A DNA stretch of 64,000 nt, taken from NCBI RefSeq assembly GCF_004125265.1, contig NZ_RDTE01000003.1, positions 8,184,001-8,248,000 on the forward strand, in the 5' to 3' direction. This DNA is from Streptomyces lydicus. Its GTDB lineage: Bacteria > Actinomycetota > Actinomycetes > Streptomycetales > Streptomycetaceae. The stretch's first letter is position 1. Each line of letters begins with the position of its first letter. Position numbers and translations under genes: made by a program. The notes below the pieces were generated by a model. It made no database searches, was not told the origin of the DNA, and saw only the letters and a list, made by a program, of their open reading frames with translations. This document shows, piece by piece, positions 15,779 to 24,872 of this stretch.

Positions 15779-16798
15779 TCAGGCTCCGGGCCGCTGCAGC
15801 ACCAGCTCCCTGAGCACGTCCTCCATCGTGACCAGTCCGGCCAGCCGCCCGTCCTCACCGATCACCGCGGCCAGATGCGTACGGGATCCGCGCATCGCCG
15901 TCAGCACGTCGTCCAGCAGCGTCGAAGCCTTGACCCGGGCGATCGGGCGCAGCGCGGACACCGGGAAGGGCACATCGCGCGGGGCGGCGTCCAGCGCGTC
16001 CTTGACGTGCAGATAGCCGAGGATGCGGCGGGTGTCGTCGACGACGGGGAAGCGGGAGAAGCCGGACTCGGCGGCCAGCAGCTCCAGCTCCTCGGGTGTG
16101 GCCCCCATCTGCGCGGAGACGACCTTTTCGGCCGGCAGCACCACATCCCTGACCGGGCGGCGGCCCAGCTCCAGGGCGTCCCGCAGCCGCTCCTGCGCCC
16201 GTTCGTCGAGCAGGCCGGCCGCCCGTGAATCCTCGACCATCTTCGCCAGCTGGTCGTCCGAGAAGGTCGCGGCGACCTCGTCCCTGGTCTCCACCCGCAG
16301 CAGCTTGAGCAGCGCATTGGCGAGCGCGTTGATCGCGAAGATCACCGGGCGCAGCGCCCGGGTCAGCGCGACCAGCGGCGGCCCGAGCATCAGGGCGCTG
16401 CGGACCGGCTCGGCCAGTGCCACGTTCTTCGGCACCATCTCGCCGAAGAGCATGTGCAGATAGGTGGCCAGCGACAGCGCGATCACGAACGAGATCGGAT
16501 GGATCAGCGCCTCCGAGATGCCCACCGCGTGGAACACCGGCTCCAGGAGGTGCGCGATGGCCGGCTCGGCGACCGCGCCCAGCACCAGGGTGCACAGCGT
16601 GATGCCCAGCTGGGCGGCCGCCAGCAGGGCCGAGACATGCTGCAGCCCCCACATCACGCTGGTCGCCCGGCGGTCACCGCGCTCCGCGTACGGCTCGATC
16701 TGGCTGCGGCGCACCGAGATCAGGGCGAATTCGGCGCCCACGAAGAAGGCGTTGACGACCAGCGTCAGCAGGCCCACGAAAAGCTGCACCCCGATCAT
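15779..16798 (-). CDS. CNNM/CBS-domain membrane protein (hemolysin C family), second of a pair
   Basis: A 339-residue membrane protein. An N-terminal CNNM (DUF21) domain has about four hydrophobic segments from IGVQLFVGLLTLVVNAFFVGAEF to HPISFVIALSLATYLHMLFGEMVPKN, and two CBS domains follow (RDVVLPAEKVVSAQ..., FSRFPVVDDTRRILGYLHVKDAL, and LAGLVTMEDVLRELV). Proteins of this type are linked to Mg2+/Co2+ transport or homeostasis. The CorC_HlyC tail of its partner is absent. The ATG at 16798 overlaps the stop of the upstream partner as ATGA, so the pair is translationally coupled. Confidence 0.88.
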   Translation of the reverse strand: MIGVQLFVGLLTLVVNAFFVGAEFALISVRRSQIEPYAERGDRRATSVMWGLQHVSALLAAAQLGITLCTLVLGAVAEPAIAHLLEPVFHAVGISEALIHPISFVIALSLATYLHMLFGEMVPKNVALAEPVRSALMLGPPLVALTRALRPVIFAINALANALLKLLRVETRDEVAATFSDDQLAKMVEDSRAAGLLDERAQERLRDALELGRRPVRDVVLPAEKVVSAQMGATPEELELLAAESGFSRFPVVDDTRRILGYLHVKDALDAAPRDVPFPVSALRPIARVKASTLLDDVLTAMRGSRTHLAAVIGEDGRLAGLVTMEDVLRELVLQRPGA

Positions 16799-18138
16799 CG
16801 GCGGGCCTCCGCGTCCTGTTCGTCGTGGCTGCCCGGGAGCGGGGCGTGCAACAGCACCCGCGCCGCGCGATGACCGGAGGCGTCCAGCACATCCATCCGC
16901 CAGCCGGACACCTCCAGGGTGTCGCCGGCGACCGGTATCCGGCCGAGTTCGGTGGCGACCAGTCCGGCGAGGGTTTCGTACGGGCCCCCGGGCAGCCACA
17001 GGCCGATCCGCTGCAGCTGGTCGGTGCGGGCGGAGCCGTCGGCCTGGTAGACCCTGCGGCCCTCGGCGTCGGTGCCGGCCGGCGCCAGGTCGGGGGTCTC
17101 CATCGGATCGTGTTCGTCGCGGACCTCGCCGACCACCTCCTCGACGATGTCCTCCAGGGTCACCACGCCGGCCGTGCCGCCGTACTCGTCGATGACCACG
17201 GCCATCGTGCGCCTGCCGGAGAGGCGGTCCAGCAGCCGGTCCACGGTCAGCGTCGTGGGCACCAGCAGCGGCTCGCGCACCAGCTCGGAGACCGGATGGC
17301 GGGGGCGGCGTTCGGCCGGGACGGTCAGCACGTCCTTGATGTGCGCCACCCCGACGACGCTGTCCAGGCTGCCGCGGTAGACCGGGAAGCGGGACAGCCC
17401 GGAGGCCCGGGTCGCATTGGCCACGTCCTCCGCGGTGGACTGCACCTCCAGCGCCATCACCTGCACCCGCGGGGTCATCACGTTCTCCGCGGTCAGATCG
17501 GCGAGGCTGAGGGTACGGACGAACAGCTCGGCGGTGTCGGCCTCCAGCGCGCCCTCATCGGCGGAGTGCCGGGCCAGCGCCACCAGCTCCTGCGGGCCGC
17601 GGGCCGAGACCAGCTCCTCGGTGGGCTCCAGACCCATCCGGCGGACCATGCGGTTCGCGGCATTGTTGAGATGCCGGATCAGCGGCTTGAAGGCGGCACT
17701 GAAGCCGCGCTGGGCGCTGGCCACCCGCTTCGCGATGGCCAGCGGGTCGGAGATGGCCCAGTTCTTCGGCACCAGCTCGCCGACGACCATCAGCACGACC
17801 GTCGAGATCGCCGTCCCGAGCACCAGGGCGGCCGATTCCGCCACCGCATGCGACAGGCCCATCGCAGCCAGCGGTCCCGCCAGCAGGGTGGCGATCGCCG
17901 GCTTGGACAGCATGCCGATGACCAGGCCGGTGACGGTGATACCGAGCTGGGCGCCGGAGAGCTGGAAGGTGAGGCTGCGGACCGCCTTCAGCCCGCTGTC
18001 CGCGCCCCGGTCGCCGCGCTCGGCGGCGCGTTCGAGGTCGCTGCGCTCGACGGTCGTCAGGGAGAACTCGGCGGCGACGAAGACCCCGCAGGCCAGGGTC
18101 AGAAGGAGTGCCACGCCCAGGAAGAGCAGGTCGGTCAT
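16795..18138 (-). CDS. CNNM/CBS/CorC_HlyC transporter-associated protein, first of a pair
   Basis: A 447-residue membrane protein. The CNNM domain (TDLLFLGVALLLTLACGVFVAAEFSL to SAALVLGTAISTVVLMVVGELVPKNWA) is followed by two CBS repeats (ENVMTPRVQVMALE, FPVYRGSLDSVVGVAHIKDVL, TMAVVIDEYGGTAGVVTLEDIVEEVVGEVRDE) and a C-terminal CorC_HlyC domain (YETLAGLVATELGRIPVAGDTLEV). The start at 18138 follows GGAGGTGA; an upstream ATG at 18207 lacks support. It probably works with the coupled downstream paralogue as a heteromeric Mg2+-related membrane complex (inference from family and coupling). Confidence 0.9.
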   Translation of the reverse strand: MTDLLFLGVALLLTLACGVFVAAEFSLTTVERSDLERAAERGDRGADSGLKAVRSLTFQLSGAQLGITVTGLVIGMLSKPAIATLLAGPLAAMGLSHAVAESAALVLGTAISTVVLMVVGELVPKNWAISDPLAIAKRVASAQRGFSAAFKPLIRHLNNAANRMVRRMGLEPTEELVSARGPQELVALARHSADEGALEADTAELFVRTLSLADLTAENVMTPRVQVMALEVQSTAEDVANATRASGLSRFPVYRGSLDSVVGVAHIKDVLTVPAERRPRHPVSELVREPLLVPTTLTVDRLLDRLSGRRTMAVVIDEYGGTAGVVTLEDIVEEVVGEVRDEHDPMETPDLAPAGTDAEGRRVYQADGSARTDQLQRIGLWLPGGPYETLAGLVATELGRIPVAGDTLEVSGWRMDVLDASGHRAARVLLHAPLPGSHDEQDAEARR

Positions 18139-18303
18139 CGAGTCACCTCCGTCCCATGATCGAACAGGATCGGGAGGTTCGCGCTCTGTCGAATGGATGA
18201 TCGACAACTGGGAGGCTCGCCCATGGCTGGACGCTCACACACCTTTCACTCGGGGGAGGGGAGACTCCATGGTAAAGGATCAGCAAAATTGCCGGTCGAG
18301 GGC

Positions 18304-18336
18304 GAGCCCGCCCCGTGCCGGGGGTGGGGCGGGCTC
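18304..18336. terminator. Strong GC hairpin, probable terminator
   Basis: GAGCCCGCCCC and GGGGCGGGCTC form an 11-bp perfect stem with an 11-base loop. No U-run follows on either strand, as is usual in Streptomyces. It lies about 110 bases beyond the GNAT stop on the minus strand and could also end any short plus-strand transcript from 18200-18300. Confidence 0.6.
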
Positions 18337-18448
18337 TTCGGGTGCCGGGGTGCCGGGGTGCCGGTGCCGGGTGCCCGGCGCGACGGCGTATCGACGTATC
18401 AGTGTGTTGGTGTGTCGGTGTATCGATGAATCGGTGTGCCGGGGCCGC

Positions 18449-18874
18449 TCAGCCCTCGAGATGCTTGACCCAGCGGCTCCACTGGGGCTCGGGCGCGTAA
18501 TCCGCCGCGCGCCACGCATGCTGCGCCGTTTCATTGCGGTCCAGCACCATCGCATCGCCGCGCCGCCCGCCCAGCGCACGAAACCGCTCCTCGGCGGCGG
18601 CCAGCAGCGCACCGCCGATGCCCTGCCTGCGGTGCCCGGGGTGCACGGCCAGCCGATAGAGGTGGCAGCGCCATCCGTCGAAGCCGGCTATCACGGTCCC
18701 CGCGAGGATGCCGTCGCGCTCCGCCAGGAGCAGCGCTTCGGGATCCCGGGTGACGAGCCGCGCCACTCCGTCGCGGTCGTCGCTGATGCTCGTTCCTTCC
18801 GCGGCATCCCGCCAGAACTGCAACACGGTGTCGACGTCCGAGAGGGTGGCGCAGCGGATCTGTAGATCGTTCAT
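18449..18874 (-). CDS. GNAT-family N-acetyltransferase
   Basis: A 141-residue single-domain acetyltransferase. LQIRCATLSDVDTVLQFWRDAAE is the first strand and helix; LYRLAVHPGHRRQGIGGALLAAAEERFRALGGRRGDAMV is motif A with the acetyl-CoA loop RRQGIGGAL; the C-terminus NETAQHAWRAADYAPEPQWSRWVKHL is typical of small-molecule or RimI-like GNATs. The acceptor is unknown. I took the ATG at 18874 as start; one four codons upstream is possible. Confidence 0.88.
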   Translation of the reverse strand: MNDLQIRCATLSDVDTVLQFWRDAAEGTSISDDRDGVARLVTRDPEALLLAERDGILAGTVIAGFDGWRCHLYRLAVHPGHRRQGIGGALLAAAEERFRALGGRRGDAMVLDRNETAQHAWRAADYAPEPQWSRWVKHLEG

Positions 18875-19220
18875 GAGACGAGCCAAGCAGAGCGTCGGCC
18901 TGTCAGGCGAACGGTTTCACCGTCGGCGCATCGACGGAGGCGGAAGGGGCGGCCGGAGACCGGCCGTTGAGCGGTTGTTCTTGCCGAAGAGGCCGGGCAG
19001 CGGTGCCGGTGCGGGAGGCGGCCTGCCTGACCGACGCCCGGCAGGCCGCACACCCGGGGCCAGGGCCCGCGTCCGGATATCGGCCGTCCGGCGGGGCTGT
19101 CGGTGATCGATAGGCGAGATGTCGGTAGCCGCTGGAACTGTGGGTGTCGAGTTGCCCGCATGCAGCGGCAGCCGTCATGCAGCGGCAGCCGTCGTCACCA
19201 GCAAGGGAGTTCCCGTCGCC

Positions 19221-20219
19221 GTGTCTTCCGCATCCTCCACCCCGCCCTGGAATGTCCAACGACTGCCGCGTGCCGATGGCCGCGTCTTCCTGGTGACCGG
19301 CGGCAACGCCGGCATCGGATACTTCGTCGCGGAGCAGTTGTCGGCAACCGGAGCGACCGTCGTGCTCGGCAGCCGGAATCCCGCGAAGGCCGAGGTCGCC
19401 ATGGCCTCGATACATGCACGTGTTGCCGGTGCGCGGGTGCGAGCCGTTCGGCTGGACCTCGCCGACCTCTCGTCGCTGCCATCGGCGGTGGAGTCGCTGG
19501 GGGTGGAATGCCTCGACGCGGTGGTCCACAATGCCGGCGTTGCGCTTGACGACCCGCCTCGCAGGGAGACGGGGGACGGTCACGAGCTCATGTTCGGCAC
19601 CAACCACCTGGGGCACTTCGCGCTGACCCGGTGGCTGATGCCGCTGCTGTCGGCCGCGCCGGCGGCCCGCGTCGTGACCATGGGCAGCTTCGCGGCGAAG
19701 TCCGAACGGCTCGACCTGGACGACCTGCAGTCCCGGAAGGACTACCGGCCCAAGCGCACCTACGGACGCTCCAAGCTGGCTCAGATGTACTTCGGCGTCG
19801 AACTCGACCGCCGACTGCGCGCTGCCGGCAGCACGGTGGCGAGCGTGGTGGTTCACCCCGGCGGCGCGCTGGACTCCCTCACCCCGTCACGGCCGCCGGT
19901 CCATGTGCGAACCGCCGGCGCAGGGTTGAGCGCGGCACCTGCAGCCCTCGTCCTCCAGGGCAAGCATGCCGGAGCGTGGCCCGCGGTCCGAGCGGTGCTC
20001 GACCCGGCCGTGCGCGGGGGCCAGTTGTGGGGACCCCGCGTCTTCGGCCTGCGGGGCGTCCCCCGACGAGAACCGGTGTGGAACCACCTTGCCGACCCCT
20101 CCGTCGCGGCGCGGTTGTGGGACACGAGCTGTGCCCTGACCGGCGTCGATCCCGGTGCCATCAGACACAGCGAGGCCCGCCCTACGGGCGAACGACGGGA
20201 CGGTGACGACAGGCCCTAG
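19221..20219 (+). CDS. Short-chain dehydrogenase/reductase
   Basis: A 332-residue SDR of the retinol-dehydrogenase/WW-oxidoreductase-like type. DGRVFLVTGGNAGIGYFVAEQL is the TGxxxGIG cofactor loop, DAVVHNAGVAL the NAG motif, and RTYGRSKLAQ the YxxxK active site. The first 15 residues before the fold are normal for this subgroup when translation begins at GTG 19221 (AAGGGAG upstream). An ATG at 19119 is possible but would add 34 unrelated residues. Substrate unknown. It stands alone between a GNAT and a convergent maltokinase-cap gene. Confidence 0.78.
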   Translation: MSSASSTPPWNVQRLPRADGRVFLVTGGNAGIGYFVAEQLSATGATVVLGSRNPAKAEVAMASIHARVAGARVRAVRLDLADLSSLPSAVESLGVECLDAVVHNAGVALDDPPRRETGDGHELMFGTNHLGHFALTRWLMPLLSAAPAARVVTMGSFAAKSERLDLDDLQSRKDYRPKRTYGRSKLAQMYFGVELDRRLRAAGSTVASVVVHPGGALDSLTPSRPPVHVRTAGAGLSAAPAALVLQGKHAGAWPAVRAVLDPAVRGGQLWGPRVFGLRGVPRREPVWNHLADPSVAARLWDTSCALTGVDPGAIRHSEARPTGERRDGDDRP

Positions 20220-20926
20220 CTTCGAGGGCCGGTGTGCAAGGTCGCGAACAGTCCCGCGGCGCGGCTGCCATCCGGCATCTGCCAGGAGCCGGCGATGTGA
20301 CCGGTCGTTCCCTGCGGGGACTCTCCCTGCAGGGACTCTCCCTGCGGGGACTCTCCCCGCAGGGACAGGGACGAGTCCTCCGACGCGGGCCGGAGCACCC
20401 GGTGCAGTCGGAGGAGCATGCCGTTCAGCGTGGGCAGTTCCGTGCTCTCCCGGGTGTCGGTGGCAGCCGTGGCGAAGTCCATGGGGAGGGGGCCTTCGCC
20501 GGCGTAGGCGCAGATGACGTCCCGGGCCGGGACGCCTGTGGTGTTCTGGTCCTGTGCCGGTGCTCGGCCCTCGATCAGAGCCGGCAATTGGCCGAGCAAC
20601 ACCGGATCGTGGCAGCCGTCGTACACCCAGCGCGACCCCAGCACTCCGTGCTCCATGGTGCCGACGAGTGCGTGCCCGGCCCCGTCGAGCGGCGCACCGC
20701 GATAGGTGAGCGGTACGAGGTAGGCGGCCGGGAGCGGGCCGGAGGCGTTGGTGACCACGATGAACTCGATTCCGACCTCGCCTTGCGGGTCGTCCAGTCG
20801 GAAGCCACCCGCGTTGGCCAACTCCGGCCCTCCCGCACTGTCGTCGTACCACGGACGAGAGGGGAGCCAGGAGGCGAGGAGTTCCAATTTGGTCGGGACG
20901 AGGCGGGTGTGGTGGATGACAGCCAT
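20216..20926 (-). CDS. Maltokinase N-terminal cap-like domain protein
   Basis: A 236-residue protein whose N-terminus MAVIHHTRLVPTKLELLASWLPSRPWY and following blocks (GFRLDDPQGEVGIEFIVV, YLVPLTYRGAPL, LVGTMEHGVLGSRWVYDGCHDPV) match proteins annotated as 1,4-alpha-glucan branching-like or maltokinase N-terminal cap-like. The kinase domain itself is absent, so this is a stand-alone cap domain of unknown role, perhaps linked to trehalose/maltose metabolism. Near residue 185 a five-residue tandem repeat (GESPQ/GESLQ) reflects a 15-bp DNA duplication. MLGMA, three codons earlier, is an alternative start. The gene overlaps the convergent SDR end by four bases. Confidence 0.7.
   Translation of the reverse strand: MAVIHHTRLVPTKLELLASWLPSRPWYDDSAGGPELANAGGFRLDDPQGEVGIEFIVVTNASGPLPAAYLVPLTYRGAPLDGAGHALVGTMEHGVLGSRWVYDGCHDPVLLGQLPALIEGRAPAQDQNTTGVPARDVICAYAGEGPLPMDFATAATDTRESTELPTLNGMLLRLHRVLRPASEDSSLSLRGESPQGESLQGESPQGTTGHIAGSWQMPDGSRAAGLFATLHTGPRS
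20311..20370. repeat. 15-bp tandem repeat inside the maltokinase-cap gene
   Basis: Three near-perfect units of CCTGCGGGGACTCTC (20311-20355) and a decayed fourth. The period is a multiple of three, so the gene frame is kept and five residues are added per unit. Confidence 0.9.
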
Positions 20927-20998
20927 GCCGAGCATTCTCCCGTTAGGCGGAGGTGAGCCTTCCCAGCCTTCCATCTGCAGCGCGCTGAGGTCACCTTA

Positions 20999-22695
20999 GG
21001 GCTTGCAGATCATTAACACGTTGTCTTGATCATGCTGCTGGGGTCGCCACTCAGGGCTTGAACCCGAGCTTGGAGGGTTGTGAGGGCGGCGGGAGGGGTG
21101 GCTGCCGGCGGGATGACGATGCTGTGCGCCTTGAGCAGTGTCCTGATCTTCAGCAGGGTGCGGTGCATGGCGGTGCGGCTGCTGTCGAACAGCACGGCGA
21201 GGGGTTCCGCGGCCAGGGCGACCCGCAGGTGAAGGACGGCCGCCAGGACCTGGTCGGGGAAGGCGAGTCGGGGCGGGCGTCCGCGCTTGACGTCGCCGTC
21301 GACGGCCAAAGTGTCGGTGAGGTCGCTCAGTTGCTGCCGGGACATGCCGGTCAGGGCGGGGTCGGACAGCAGAGCACGGTCCCACTCCGGGGCCGGCTTT
21401 TGCGGAGTCCGGGGTGCTGGGATGGCAGGGCACAGATGGGGGTGCACGGCATAGTTCCAGTCGCCGTGGAAGGCGTGTCGGGTCAGTGGCAGGGCCGCCA
21501 TCTCCGCGTCGCCGATCTGGACTCCGGTGGGGTAGGTGTTGGTGTCCAGCTCGGCCATGACGCGCAGTCCGGTGCGGGTGGTGGTCGCGGCGATGGACTG
21601 GACGATCACTTCGTGGCTGATCAGCGGGCGGCCGCGCCAGTTCATGGTGATGTGCGAGAAGAGCCGATGCTCGATCTTGTTCCACTTCGATGTGCCCGGC
21701 GGCAGGTGGCAAACGGTGATCGTCAGTCCTGTTTCGGCAGCGAGCCGGGCGAGTTCGAGCTTCCAGGCCCGGGTGCGGTAGCCATTCGAGCCGCCCGCGT
21801 CGGCGGTGATGAGCAGTCGTGTCGCCTGCAGGTAGGCGGCCCGGCCCTGGCCCGACCACCAGCGGCGGATCGATTCCACTGCGAACGCGGCGGTGTCGTG
21901 ATCGGTGCCCACGTTGACCCAGCCGGTGTCCGCCGCGAGATCGTAGATCCCGTACGGGACGGCCTTGCCCAGCTGCGGGTCAGCGAAGTCATGGACGTTC
22001 ACCGGCACCGGATCAGCCGCAGGCCGCCACTGGCGGCCGTTGTTCTTGAACTCGCCGACGAGCTCCTTCTTCTTGGTGTCCACGCTGATCACCGGCTGGC
22101 CCGCGTCCCGGTGATCGCGGGCCCGCTCGTTGAGATAGCGGAACTGGGCATCCCGGTCCGGATGTTGGCTTCCCTCGATGGTCTTGGCGTTGGCCTGCAG
22201 ACTGAAGCCTTCCTCCCGCAGCAGGTCGGCGACGGTGTCCGCACTGACTTTGTGCCCGGCCCGGGCCAGCTCCCGCGCAAGGTTGCGGGTCGACTTGACC
22301 GTCCAACGCAGTGGCGACATCGGATCACCACGCTCGTCCGGCTCGACCAGCGCCAGCAGTGCAGGCCGCAGCCCCGGATCGAGATCCGCGACCCTCTTGC
22401 GGCCTCCGCCCGGCCGCCGCACCCGCCCCAGAGGCTCCTCGCCGGTCTCCAGCTCGAACACGCCCTTACGGACCGTGGTCTCACTCACCGAGGCCGACCG
22501 CGCGACGGCCCGAACACCACCGTGTCCCAGGACACGGGCCTCCGCGGCCATCAGTAGCCGTCGCTGCCGCTCATCCAGATGCGGGAACAACACCGCGAAC
22601 TTCACAGCGAGTTGGGTACGGATCTCGTCCGGGATACGCATACCACACCAACGAGCCACGGGACGGGAAGCAACACCTTGATGATCTGCAAGCCC
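20999..22695 (-). mobile_element. ISAzo13-family insertion sequence, copy 2
   Basis: Same length (1,697 bp), orientation and apparent sequence as copy 1, again flanked by TTA on each side (20996-20998 and 22696-22698). The right flank GGGCTGTCCCGTAA resembles the terminal repeat of other Streptomyces insertion sequences, so this copy may have landed in an older element's end. Together the two copies bracket 11.9 kb. Confidence 0.85.
21013..22641 (-). CDS. ISAzo13-family transposase, copy 2
   Basis: The predicted protein is identical to that of copy 1: N-terminal HTH, DDE blocks VISVDTKKKELVGEF, ITADAGGSNGYRTRAW and SKWNKIEHRLFS, and an intact frame. Start choice is as for copy 1 (MRIPDEIRT at 22641; an ATG at 22659 adds six residues). 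Identity over the whole element implies recent transposition or gene conversion. Confidence 0.9.
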   Translation of the reverse strand: MRIPDEIRTQLAVKFAVLFPHLDERQRRLLMAAEARVLGHGGVRAVARSASVSETTVRKGVFELETGEEPLGRVRRPGGGRKRVADLDPGLRPALLALVEPDERGDPMSPLRWTVKSTRNLARELARAGHKVSADTVADLLREEGFSLQANAKTIEGSQHPDRDAQFRYLNERARDHRDAGQPVISVDTKKKELVGEFKNNGRQWRPAADPVPVNVHDFADPQLGKAVPYGIYDLAADTGWVNVGTDHDTAAFAVESIRRWWSGQGRAAYLQATRLLITADAGGSNGYRTRAWKLELARLAAETGLTITVCHLPPGTSKWNKIEHRLFSHITMNWRGRPLISHEVIVQSIAATTTRTGLRVMAELDTNTYPTGVQIGDAEMAALPLTRHAFHGDWNYAVHPHLCPAIPAPRTPQKPAPEWDRALLSDPALTGMSRQQLSDLTDTLAVDGDVKRGRPPRLAFPDQVLAAVLHLRVALAAEPLAVLFDSSRTAMHRTLLKIRTLLKAHSIVIPPAATPPAALTTLQARVQALSGDPSSMIKTTC

Positions 22696-22698
22696 TTA

Positions 22699-22966
22699 GG
22701 GCTGTCCCGTAAATGATCTCCAGGCGGGATGGGGCGCGCCAGCCCGCCCGGGGCCGTACGGTCTCCGGCGTGGAGTTCGCGTGATCCCGGTTGCACGAGT
22801 GGCACTTCCGGGGTCGCTCAAGTTCGGGATGCCGTTCGAGACTGGAAGAAAAGAAAGCTCAGAACCACCCTCACACCCCAACTCACACCAGGGCTGACCT
22901 GCTGCGCGACCGGCGAGGTATGGAAATCGAATGACGCGAAGGGAACAGGGGCGCTACCTTCCGCGT
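22699..22966. other. Possible IS end and upstream region of a broken hydrolase
   Basis: The first 14 bases (GGGCTGTCCCGTAA) look like an insertion-sequence terminus, but no transposase follows. The remainder shows no gene. Confidence 0.3.
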
Positions 22967-23870
22967 ATGGATCTTGAACCTGGTCAGGCCGTGCCCGCCG
23001 TTCCCGTTCCCCTCGATGTCGAAGTTCAGGTCGTCTATGACGCCTACCTGGCGGAGGAACCGGACTTCGCGCCGATGAGCCTCGAGAAGCTGTCGGTGAT
23101 CCGCGCGGAGGTCGATGCCGCAGTGGCGGCGCTCGAGGACCTCAGCCATGGCGGACGCTTCGTCGTCTCGCAGCCTTCGGCGCCCGGCCTGGACGGCGCC
23201 CCCGAGATCCCACTGCTGGTGTGCACGCCCTCCGGCGCGCCCGCATCGCGGCCGGCGCTCTACTTCATCCACGGCGGCGGCTTCTACTGCAGCGATCACC
23301 GCATCGGGCTCGACCAGATGCGGCCTGCTGTGGGTCGCCGACCACGCGGACGAGCTCGGCATCGACCCGGAGCGCATCATCGTTATGGGCTCCAGCGCCG
23401 GCGCCAGCCTCAGCGCCGCGCTCGCCCTGTACGTGCGCGACAAGGGCGGTCCCCGCCTGCTCGGCCAACTGCTGGCTGCCCCCCTGCTCGACGACCGCAA
23501 CGACAGCGCCTCGGCCCTGCAGATGGACGACGTCGAACTCTTCGACCGCAGCCGCAACAAGTTCGCCTGGAGCTTGCTGCTCGGCGACGCCCAGGGCGGA
23601 GCTGACGTGCCGCAGTACGCCGCGCCCGCCCGCGCCACCGACCTGACCGGCCTGCCGCCCGCGTTCCTCGACGTCGGCTCCGCCGAGTGCCTGCGCGACG
23701 AAATCCTCGCCTACGCCGACCGGATCTGGCAGGCCGGCGGCAAAGCCGAGATGCACGTGTGGCCCGGCGGAATCCACTCCTTCGACCGGAAAGCCCCCGA
23801 GGCTCGGATCAGCAAGGCCGCCGTCGCGGCACGCCACAACTGGATCGAGCGCCTTCTCGCCACCAACTGA
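22967..23870 (+). pseudogene. HSL-type alpha/beta hydrolase with internal deletion and frameshift
   Basis: The first frame, from ATG 22967, encodes a normal family N-terminus through FIHGGGFYCSDHRIGLDQMR (oxyanion HGGG). At about 23322 the homologous protein continues in another frame with LLWVADHADELGIDPERIIVMGSSAGASLSAALAL (nucleophile Ser) to WPGGIHSFD (His) and the end at 23870. Compared with the intact hydrolase at 11046-12005, about 33 codons between the two parts are missing, including the DYRLAPE block. The deletion also breaks the frame, so the gene is dead. The family acts on small esters. Confidence 0.8.
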
Positions 23871-23999
23871 CGGCCGAAATCAAGATCCCGACTTGCCCGG
23901 TGAACGCGTCAGGCCAGGGCTTCCGCTACCTGCCGGTGCCCCGTGCGGCGCCCGAACCAATGCGGCGTTGTGTGTCGATGGTCCGGTCACCTCGCCGGT

Positions 24000-24475
24000 G
24001 GAGTTGACGCTGGTACCCGGACACCGTCGTGGTCACGGCACGTTGTACGGAGCCCTCAACCGCGGCCGGATCGACGTCGCCAGGTTGCGGGCACTGCTTG
24101 GCCGGCATGCCTCTGCCGCGCTTCGAGGGCGGGCGCCTGGTGCTCGCGGTCGACGTGTCACCGTGGCTGCGCTCGGACGCGCCGTGCTCACCGGACCGGC
24201 TCTTCTGCCATGTCTACGGGCGGGCGAAGTCCGCCTCCCAGATCATCCCGGGCTGGCCGTACTCCGTCGTCGCCGTCCTGGAGCCCGGGACCACCTCGTG
24301 GACGTCGATCTTGGACGTGGTCCGGCTCGGGCCCGAGGACGACGCGACCGCCATCACCGCCGCCCAGCTGAGGGCCGTGGCCGAGCGGGTTCGCCCGCCC
24401 GCGCCACCGACGGCAAGACCGTCAAACGCCCCCAAACCCTCAAGGCCATCGGCAGTCCCGGTAGATCCTGGTAGA
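24000..24475 (+). pseudogene. N-terminal fragment of a DDE transposase (NF041680-like)
   Basis: Two frames together encode HGTLYGALNRGRIDVARLRALL, then MPLPRFEGGRLVLAVDVSPWLRSDAPCSPDRLFCHVYGRAKSASQIIPGWPYSVVAVLEPGTTSWTSILDVVRLGPEDDATAITAAQLRAV. This matches the amino part of a common Streptomyces transposase group with the first catalytic Asp in LAVDVSPW. The protein breaks off into unrelated sequence soon after, and a frameshift separates the two parts, so it is an inactive remnant. Confidence 0.65.
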
Positions 24476-24500
24476 TAAAGAACAAGCTTAGGCTCGCTCC

Positions 24501-24872
24501 ATGAATGACGAGGAGGACCAGTCCGTACGGGCTGCTGTCGAAGGTGAACTGCGGCTCCTCGAACCGGACGTTCGCGCGTCGCAGGCCCTCGCAGTCGAAC
24601 TCCTGGACCCGGAGTTCGTCGAGTTCGGGGCGTCCGGGCGGCGCTGGGACCGGGTGTCGATCCTGACCGCCATCGCTCCCGACCCGGACACCCCGCCGGA
24701 TCGCATCGCCATCAGCGACATGACAGCGACGCTGATGGCCCCCGGCATCGTTCACGTCACCTACACCTCCGACCGCAACGGCCGCCGAGCTCGGCGCAGT
24801 TCACTGTGGCGCAGGAGTGCGGCAGGGTGGCGCCTGTATTTCCATCAAGGCACGCTGACCGACAATTCCTAG
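24501..24872 (+). CDS. NTF2-like (DUF4440) small protein
   Basis: A 123-residue single-domain protein of the nuclear-transport-factor-2 fold. VRAAVEGELRLLEPDVRASQALAVELLDPEFVEFGASGRRWDRVSIL is the helical start of DUF4440, and the strands MTATLMAPGIVHVTYTSDRN and SSLWRRSAAGWRLYFHQGT complete the cone. Such proteins bind or turn over small hydrophobic molecules; no function is assigned. It stands alone between a transposase fragment and a broken regulator. Confidence 0.8.
   Translation: MNDEEDQSVRAAVEGELRLLEPDVRASQALAVELLDPEFVEFGASGRRWDRVSILTAIAPDPDTPPDRIAISDMTATLMAPGIVHVTYTSDRNGRRARRSSLWRRSAAGWRLYFHQGTLTDNS

Noticed and set aside
16825..18159. 444-codon plus-strand frame
   Set aside because: Antisense to the CNNM/CBS gene; composition is that of a GC-rich shadow frame.
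18193..18429. Short plus-strand frames with good-looking ribosome sites (one begins MVKDQQN, another MDDRQLGG)
   Set aside because: They run through the GC hairpin into GTATCGACG/GTGTCGGTG-type simple sequence and match no family; considered chance, though a small RNA here is not excluded.
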